In this document: positions 1 through 6,500 of the stretch, in pieces
How positions within the stretch are numbered: position 1 is the first letter of the stretch
Layout of the letters: each line of letters begins with the position of its first letter
Assembly: GCA_937959375.1 (NCBI GenBank)
Contig: CALGLS010000213.1
Span: forward strand, 1 to 9,257
Reading direction: 5' to 3'
Length of the DNA: 9,257 nt
Source of the DNA: an uncultured Saprospiraceae bacterium
GTDB taxonomy: Bacteria > Bacteroidota > Bacteroidia > Chitinophagales > Saprospiraceae
Notes under the pieces: model-generated
Told to the model about the DNA's origin: nothing
The model's database searches: none
The model's input: only the letters and a program-made list of their open reading frames with translations
Program-made: the position numbers and the translations under genes

Positions 1-3000
1 TTACCTGTCCTAATAACATTAACACTACGGTGCCGGGAGGATCAGCTGGAGCTCTCGTGACTTGGACGGAGCCAATGCCTTCAACGAGCTGCCCGTTAGG
101 TGGTGCATCAGCAGTTCAAACTGCAGGTCCAATGAATGGTACTCTTTTTCCTATTGGAGAAACAACGGTGATTTACACTGCAATGGATGATTGTGGCAAC
201 GAAGAAATCTGTTCATTCACCGTAACCGTTATAGAAGATTTTGGAACTTTAAGTATAGTCTGTCCTGCAGACATTGACTTGACTGTAAGTGGTTCAGCAA
301 CAGAAGCTATAGCGACTTGGACCGAACCCATTCCAACAACAACTTGTACTGCCGGAGGCGAAAGTGCGACTCAAACGGGAGGTCCTGCAAACGGCGGTTT
401 TTTCCCAATCGGTGCAACGGCAGTAAGCTATACCGCAATCGATGATTGTGGAAATGAAGAGACTTGTTCTTTTACTGTTACCGTAACTTTAGATAATGGT
501 GATTTGACCATTGTTTGTCCAGCAGATATTACAGAAACAATTCCTGCAGGATCAACGGGTAATACCGTGAGTTGGCCAGAGCCAATGCCAAGTACGACCT
601 GTCCACTAGGTGGGGGCATTGCAACGCAAACAGGAGGTTTACCAAACGGTTCTGTTTTTCCAGTCGGTATATCAGTTATAAGTTATGAAGCAACAGATGA
701 TTGCGGAAATATAGAAACCTGTTCCTTTTCTATCACAATTGAAGAAGGAGCTAGCGCATTGACCATTGATTGTCCTGATGATGTTTTGGTAAGTACAGCT
801 CCTGGAGCAAATTCTGCCATTGCAACTTGGGATGACGCTGTCGCAAATACTAGTTGTCCGATTGGAGGTTTAGTTTCGGGACAAAATGAAGGTGATCCAA
901 GTGGCAGTGAATTTCCTGTCGGAACGAGTGTGATTAGTTACAAGGCAAACGATGATTGTGGTAATTCTGAAGAATGTACGTTTAATGTTGTAGTTGAGGC
1001 AACTCCTGTAAATATAACCATTGATTGTCCTTCTAACATTTCAGTTCCTGCTGATGCAAGTGGAACGGGAGCTACCGTCTCTTGGACAACTCCAACAGGA
1101 GCTACAAATTGTTATTTAAACGGTTTGGTTGTCAACCAAACAGCGGGTGATCCAAGTGGAAGCTTCTTCCCAATTGGTACAACAACTATTAGCTATGAAG
1201 CGATAGATGCCTGTTCTGAAATAGCAACTTGTTCATTCCAAATTACTGTAACAAGTTCAAGTGGAACAATCACTCTAGATTGTCCTGCTGATATAAATAT
1301 TGTTTTGCCGATAGGTGAGACTTCGACTACCGTCAATTGGTCGTTACCAACTGCAACGTCTAGTTGTAATGGAGGCCCTTCTAATCCAAACTGTGGAACA
1401 ACGATTACTGGTTTTACAAGTTTAGGAATACAAGGTGATCACGAATATTTTATTTCGGAAGCGAGTCTACCATGGATTGCTGCTCAAGCAGATTGTGAAT
1501 TATATGGTGGTTACTTGGTCGCAATTGGATCATTGGCTGAAGATGAATTTATAGGTGACAATGTTTCAGAAATCATTCACATTGGTATTAACGATGCGAC
1601 AGTAGAAGGGACCTTAGAGTGGATAAATGGTGAGCCAGTCAGTTATACAAATTTCACCTCCAGTTCTCAAAATACCGAAACGAATGACTACACCTATAAA
1701 GCACCATGGAACGGTAGATGGAAAATGTATTCAGGATCGGCGTATAAAAAATATGTGATGGAATTGGATTGTGGTGGTGGATCATCTGTTGATTTAGAAC
1801 AAATTAGTGGTCCTGCAAACGGAGCAAATTTAACAGCTGGTACTTACACTGTTGTTTATGAAGCCTCAGATGATTGTGGGGATGTACAAGTTTGTAGTTT
1901 TATTGTTACAATTGAGGCGAACCCGCAGAGTTTAGAAATTGAATGCCCAGATGATATTACGGTGACAGAAGAAGCGGGAACAGGAGGAGCTGTAGTGTCT
2001 TGGTCTAGCCCGTCGGCTACAAGTGTGAACTGTCCAGGAGCGATTACGATTACACAAACTTCAGGTAATTCGAGTGGATCTGTTTTTCCAGTTGGAACAC
2101 AGCTGATTACCTACGAAGCTACAGATGATTGTGCGAATGTGGAAACTTGTAGTTTCACCGTTACCGTTGAGGAAGCTACGCCGCCATCAGGTGATTATTG
2201 TGCGGCTGAGGGAACTGCTCCTTGGACACAATATATTTCTAACGTAAGTTTCAATACCATCAACAACAATTCAGGAAAAGATGGTTACGGAGACTTTACA
2301 GGAATTAGTACGAATGTAGATACTGATGGAAGTTATACGATTAGCGTGACACCAAAATTTAGTTGGACACAATGGGATGAGTACATCCGCGTTTGGATTG
2401 ATTACAACGGTGATTTTGATTTTGACGACGCAGGTGAAAAAGTATTTGAAGCAATTTACACGGCAGGTCCTTCTGGAACGGATGCAGCTCCACTAACAGG
2501 TACGGTTGTGGTCCCAACAGATGCAGCCGCAGGGGAACATCGAATGCGTGTTGCCATGAAGAAAGAAGCTTTTGCAGAGCCTTGCGAAATATTCACTTTT
2601 GGTGAGGTAGAAGATTATACAGTTGAGGTCAATTTTAATGGTTCGAACCTTGAAGGAAATATTGAAACATTCTTTTTCAATGCCATGAAAAACGGACGTG
2701 AAGTCGCTTTCAATTGGATTACTGACACCGAATACAAGAATGATTACTTCGTACTAGAGCACTCATTGGATGGATTGTCTTTTGAGACCTTGACGGAAAT
2801 AGAAAGCCGAGAAGATGTGAATGATCAGCGAATGTATAATGACACAGATCCTCAGCCTGCCTTAGGTGTTAATTTTTATCGTTTAACGCAAGTTTATAAA
2901 GACGGAAGTCTAAGAAGGTCAGCAGTGAAGAAAATTAATTTTGATATTGATTTGGAAGGTTTTTCATTGTTCCCGAACCCTGCAAAGGATCAGGTATTTG

Positions 3001-3212
3001 TTAACTTGAAAAAGTACGAGGGCATGGAAGCTGATGTCCAAATTTTCAATAGTCTCGGTCAACGAGTTTTGCAAAAGCAAATAGATGAAATTCCAGAACA
3101 TTCGATTCGATTTGATCTATCTAAATTCCACAACGGTATTTATACTATTTCTGTAAAAGTAAAAGACAGAAAAAGATTGACAAAGCAATTTGTTTTAAGT
3201 CGACTTTATTAA
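1..3212 (+). CDS. Multi-HYR, C-type-lectin-like, GEVED adhesin-like protein with T9SS sorting domain (5' partial)
   Basis: This is a secreted, probably cell-surface or matrix protein, with no enzyme domain visible in this part. The frame is open from base 3; the GTG at position 30 is not the start, because the preceding codons already encode the HYR-type Thr-Cys-Pro. In the 1069 visible residues: HYR repeats start near residues 1, 83, 168, 253, 338, 423 and 644. The sixth is interrupted at about 466-590 by a C-type-lectin-like domain. A GEVED domain (about 731-877) follows, with a DYNGDFDFDDAGE acidic loop that may bind calcium and the GEVEDYT signature. A linker with a YFVLEHSLDG motif leads to a T9SS type A sorting domain (about 986-1069, FSLFPNPAKD, then GQRV and NGIYTISV). 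Each HYR repeat has four cysteines, suggesting disulfides and an extracytoplasmic location. It ends with TAA, then a terminator. Its ligand and N-terminal part are unknown. The domain calls are by motif recognition only. Confidence 0.93.
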   Translation, partial: TCPNNINTTVPGGSAGALVTWTEPMPSTSCPLGGASAVQTAGPMNGTLFPIGETTVIYTAMDDCGNEEICSFTVTVIEDFGTLSIVCPADIDLTVSGSATEAIATWTEPIPTTTCTAGGESATQTGGPANGGFFPIGATAVSYTAIDDCGNEETCSFTVTVTLDNGDLTIVCPADITETIPAGSTGNTVSWPEPMPSTTCPLGGGIATQTGGLPNGSVFPVGISVISYEATDDCGNIETCSFSITIEEGASALTIDCPDDVLVSTAPGANSAIATWDDAVANTSCPIGGLVSGQNEGDPSGSEFPVGTSVISYKANDDCGNSEECTFNVVVEATPVNITIDCPSNISVPADASGTGATVSWTTPTGATNCYLNGLVVNQTAGDPSGSFFPIGTTTISYEAIDACSEIATCSFQITVTSSSGTITLDCPADINIVLPIGETSTTVNWSLPTATSSCNGGPSNPNCGTTITGFTSLGIQGDHEYFISEASLPWIAAQADCELYGGYLVAIGSLAEDEFIGDNVSEIIHIGINDATVEGTLEWINGEPVSYTNFTSSSQNTETNDYTYKAPWNGRWKMYSGSAYKKYVMELDCGGGSSVDLEQISGPANGANLTAGTYTVVYEASDDCGDVQVCSFIVTIEANPQSLEIECPDDITVTEEAGTGGAVVSWSSPSATSVNCPGAITITQTSGNSSGSVFPVGTQLITYEATDDCANVETCSFTVTVEEATPPSGDYCAAEGTAPWTQYISNVSFNTINNNSGKDGYGDFTGISTNVDTDGSYTISVTPKFSWTQWDEYIRVWIDYNGDFDFDDAGEKVFEAIYTAGPSGTDAAPLTGTVVVPTDAAAGEHRMRVAMKKEAFAEPCEIFTFGEVEDYTVEVNFNGSNLEGNIETFFFNAMKNGREVAFNWITDTEYKNDYFVLEHSLDGLSFETLTEIESREDVNDQRMYNDTDPQPALGVNFYRLTQVYKDGSLRRSAVKKINFDIDLEGFSLFPNPAKDQVFVNLKKYEGMEADVQIFNSLGQRVLQKQIDEIPEHSIRFDLSKFHNGIYTISVKVKDRKRLTKQFVLSRLY
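3..1397 (+). repeat. HYR repeat array of the first gene, 255-bp period
   Basis: Five full repeats and the first half of a sixth lie head to tail. The first cysteine codon of each falls at 6, 261, 516, 771, 1026 and 1281, an exact 255-bp (85-codon) step. Each unit has the pattern CP-D-I, a W near the middle, T-x-C, Q-x-x-G, FP-hG, Y-x-A-x-D-x-C and C-(S/T)-F (repeat 5 has DAC in place of DDC-G). Units differ clearly in DNA sequence, so they are old protein-level repeats, not recent tandem duplications. A further HYR unit follows the CTLD at 1932-2192. Confidence 0.9.
1398..1772 (+). other. C-type-lectin-like domain inserted in HYR repeat 6
   Basis: About 125 residues show the C-type lectin fold signature: EYFISEASLPWIAAQADCE (helix 1), GGYLVAI, a glutamate-rich helix, HIGINDA, EG-LEWINGEPVSYTNF, and a terminal YVMELDC. 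The Cys498-Cys590 pair probably matches the conserved CTLD disulfide. The EPN or QPD and WND calcium/sugar motifs of classical lectins are not seen, so sugar binding cannot be assumed. The HYR unit resumes directly after the last cysteine (SSVDLEQISGPANG). Confidence 0.8.
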
Positions 3213-3430
3213 ACAACTTCAATAAAAAACGCTGGAGATTGATTGGAATTTCCAGCGTTTTTCATAGATTAGCAATCCAAGTCAAAAACCACATTCTCGG
3301 TTTTAGAATTTACATAAAAATGCATTCCAGCATTCCGCAATCGATTTTAATTTTAAAGCACCTGTTAAGTTTATTTCCCCAGTATTCCTAATTCTTAATG
3401 GATTAGTTTGCCCTAATAAAACCTAGAAAA
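3213..3430. other. Intergenic region between the two tandem genes
   Basis: This AT-rich gap holds the terminator at its left end. Beyond it there is a weak 6-bp hairpin (AAAACC 3285-3290 with GGTTTT 3299-3304) and a direct heptamer repeat, GCATTCC at 3322-3328 and 3330-3336. Two weak matches to the Bacteroidota -7 element TAnnTTTG occur: TAAGTTTA at 3366-3373 and TTAGTTTG at 3403-3410. Neither has a convincing -33 element, so the promoter is not assigned. There is no clear Shine-Dalgarno before the ATG at 3431, only an A-rich leader, which is usual in this phylum. No small gene or RNA gene was seen. Confidence 0.7.
3225..3262 (+). terminator. Rho-independent terminator after the HYR/CTLD/GEVED gene
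   Basis: A perfect 12-bp inverted repeat (AAAAACGCTGGA at 3225-3236 and TCCAGCGTTTTT at 3251-3262) encloses a 14-base loop and begins 12 bases after the TAA stop. The right arm ends in five Ts, and the left arm starts in an A-tract, so the element could work in both directions. It suggests that the downstream CotH gene is transcribed from its own promoter rather than by read-through. Confidence 0.88.
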
Positions 3431-3529
3431 ATGAAACAAGCGTTTACCAACTTACCTAAAATGACCCACCAAAAGATGAAGCTTTTTTCGCTTTGTTTTT
3501 TTACACTATTAACTGCTACACTATTTTCA
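3431..3529 (+). other. Sec signal peptide of the CotH-family protein
   Basis: Residues 1-33 have a basic N-region (Lys at 2, 10, 15 and 17) and a hydrophobic core LFSLCFFTLLTATLF from residue 18, followed by Ser-Gln-Asn, a common cleavage context in Bacteroidota. Cleavage is most likely between Ser33 and Gln34. The N-region is long if translation starts at 3431; a start at Met16 (position 3476) would give a compact 18-residue peptide. T9SS cargo first crosses the inner membrane by Sec, so this agrees with the sorting domain at the other end. Confidence 0.85.
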
Positions 3530-6500
3530 CAAAATCTATGGATCAATGAATTTATGGCTGACAACTCTAGCACCATTGCTGATGAAGCCAATGAGTTTGA
3601 AGATTGGATTGAGATTTATAATAGTAGTTCGACTGCAATAGACCTCGGTGGTTATTACATCAGTGATGATCTGCTAGAACCTATGCTTTATCAGATTCCA
3701 ACAACTGATCCTGCTGCTACTACAATTCCTGCCGGAGGTTTCTTGCTACTTTGGGCAGATAAAGATTTGGACCAAGGTGTCCTTCATATTGATCTCAAAT
3801 TAGGAGCAGGTGGAGAAGATATTGTATTAACCACGCCTGACGGAATAACCGTAGAAGATCAACTCACTTTTGGAGGACAAAGCGCAGATGTATCTTACGG
3901 TCGTACAAGTGACGGAGGGGCCGATTTTGACTTTTTTCCGGCAGCGACTCCCGGAACATCCAATGAAGCAGTCTCATTTCCAACAAGCTATAAAGTACAG
4001 ATTTCAAAACCCATCGTAGACGCACTAGATGATGGGGTTGAATATGGAACGAGCAATGGTTCAATTAACCTAGAAGGTTACGGAATCAAAATGGTAGAAA
4101 GTTGGTCAAACCAAAAAGTAGGGTTGCGCTTCAGAGATATGGAAATTCCTCAAGGAGCAAATATACTTAGTGCTTCCATTCAGTTTACGGCCAAAGATGA
4201 AGAAGACGGAGAAGGAGATTGTACCTTATATTTTGAAGGCGATGATTCTGATGACGCAGCACCTTTCGTTGATGAGGGCATGAACTTTAGTGACCGAGAT
4301 AAAACCTCCGCTGAAATAGAATGGGAACCGGATCAATGGTTGATTCGAGATTTCGCATCTGACAAACAAAAGTCGCCAGACCTAAGTCCTATCGTTCAAG
4401 AAATAGTCAATCGTCCAGGTTGGGAATACGGAAACAACATGGCTTTTGTCATTAATGGAAACGGACTTCGTGGAACACATAATTTTGAATCTGGTTTTCC
4501 TGCAGAGATAAATATGGAAATCGAAGTTCCCATACCAACTACTGCAATCAATAATATTTATATCAATGAAATTGCACCCAACGGAACCAACTTTCAAGAC
4601 GAAAATGAAAACTTCGAAGATTGGATTGAGTTGTATAATGACAACAATTTTGATGTCGCACTTGGTGGATTGTATTTAACGGATGATTATGACGAATTGC
4701 TTCAATGGCAAATCAGTGAACAAGCAGTTATTCCAGCCAATGGTTATCTCATCATTTTTGCGGATGAAGAAACAGATGAAGGTGGACTGCACGCTGATTT
4801 TAAGCTTGGCGCAAATGGCGAAGAGTTAGCGCTCGTACAAATTTTGAATAATGAAATCGTTATCATTGACTCCTTTGAATATACTGCAGTGCCATTTAAA
4901 GCATCTATCGGACGAACTTCAGATGCTGCAAATGATTGGATGATTTTTGGCGCACCTTCTCCAAACGAACCGAATGCAAACGCTGATCAATATTTGGTGC
5001 CACCAACTATTTTGTTGGCAAACGGAATATACAGTGGAAGCGAATCAGTAAGCATCACACACCCTGATCCAGCAGTTACCATTCGATATACGATGGATGG
5101 TTCTATTCCAAAAAGTTCATCCTCTACTTATACTAATCCAATCACGATTGATGAAAGTGGTAGTCTACGCGCTGTTGCTTTTCGTTCTGGTTATGCTCCC
5201 TCTGAACCAGTTACCGCATCTTACCTTTTTGATGTAGATCATGATTTACCCGTTCTACACATTGTGACTGATCCAGATAATCTCTTTGATGATGAAATCG
5301 GAATTTACACCGTTGGTACCAATGGTATTGCGTACGACTTCTGTGGAGATGGAGAAGTTGCCAACTACAATCAAGATGACTGGGAACGCCCTGCGAATTT
5401 GACCTTGTATAAAAGCGATAACTCACAAGCGTTTCAGGTAAATGCAGGAATCCAAATCGGCGGATCTTGCTCGCGTGAGCAAGCACTCAAGTCACTCAAT
5501 ATTTATTTGCGTAGCAACCAATACGGAGACAAAGACATTGACTATAAATTGTTTCCTGGTAAGGACTTTAAAAAATACAAACGATTGAAACTAAGAAACA
5601 GTGGACAAGATTTTAGAAGTTCTATGTTTCGTGATGCAGCAGTTCAAGACATTTTACATCGAGTTCCCGATATGACTTTTCAGGCTTATCAACCTGCGGT
5701 CGTTTACATCAATGATGAATACTACGGAATTCAAAACTTTAGAGAATTCTATGGTGATGAATACTTTGATTATGAAAAAGACATAAAGGAAGAAGACCTG
5801 CAATTGATTAAGAATCCTTCGATGGGTACACAAGAAATCAAAGAAGGCAATGACATTCACTACCGTGATCTATATTATTTTGTGGAAACCAACGACCTCA
5901 GTCAAGAAGTGAATTACGATTACGTAAAATCTCAAATTGACATCGACAACTTTATCAACTATTGGATCTCCATGTGCTACATCGCTGCGGATGATTGGCC
6001 TGCTAACAATATGCTTCTTTTTCGCGAAGATAAACCCGACGGAAAGTGGCGCTACGCAACCGTTGATACTGATGCAAGTACCAATCATTATGGCGTGAAT
6101 AGTAACACTGGTCATCTAAGAAACAAGTTAGCTAAGATTCAAAATGCTAACGCAGTGACCTGGCCCAACCGAAAAGAGAGTACACACTTTTTTAGAAACC
6201 TATTGAAAAACGATGAATTCAAACACGAGTTTACACAACGAACCTGTAGCTTTATTCATCTCGCCTTTGACGAAAACGATGTTTTACCCATTATAGATAG
6301 CCTGCGTCTTAACATCGATTCTGAAATGGCAGACCATATTGACCGTTGGAAATTTGACACACCATTCCTGCAAGATTATGATGAGTGGATTGAAAAGGTA
6401 GACAAAATGAAATTATTTTTTGAAGAGCGACCACCTTATGTGCGTCAGCATTTTAGAGATACCTTAGGAATGGGAGACAACTACGAGTTAACGATTAATT

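Noticed and set aside
30..32. GTG as start codon of the first gene
   Set aside because: The frame is open to base 3 and the codons before the GTG encode TCPNNINTT, the standard beginning of a HYR unit in register with the 255-bp period, so the gene starts before the window.
3285..3304. Second small hairpin (AAAACC/GGTTTT) as a terminator
   Set aside because: Only six base pairs, mostly A-T, and its T run is part of the stem; a strong terminator already exists just upstream.
3366..3410. Bacteroidota -7 promoter candidates TAAGTTTA and TTAGTTTG
   Set aside because: Each misses one conserved base of TAnnTTTG and neither has a clear -33 TTTG/TTG element at the right distance, so no promoter was called.
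3403..3591. Minus-strand 62-codon frame over the start of the CotH gene
   Set aside because: It is antisense to the signal peptide and LTD start, and its hydrophobic look is a by-product of the opposite strand.
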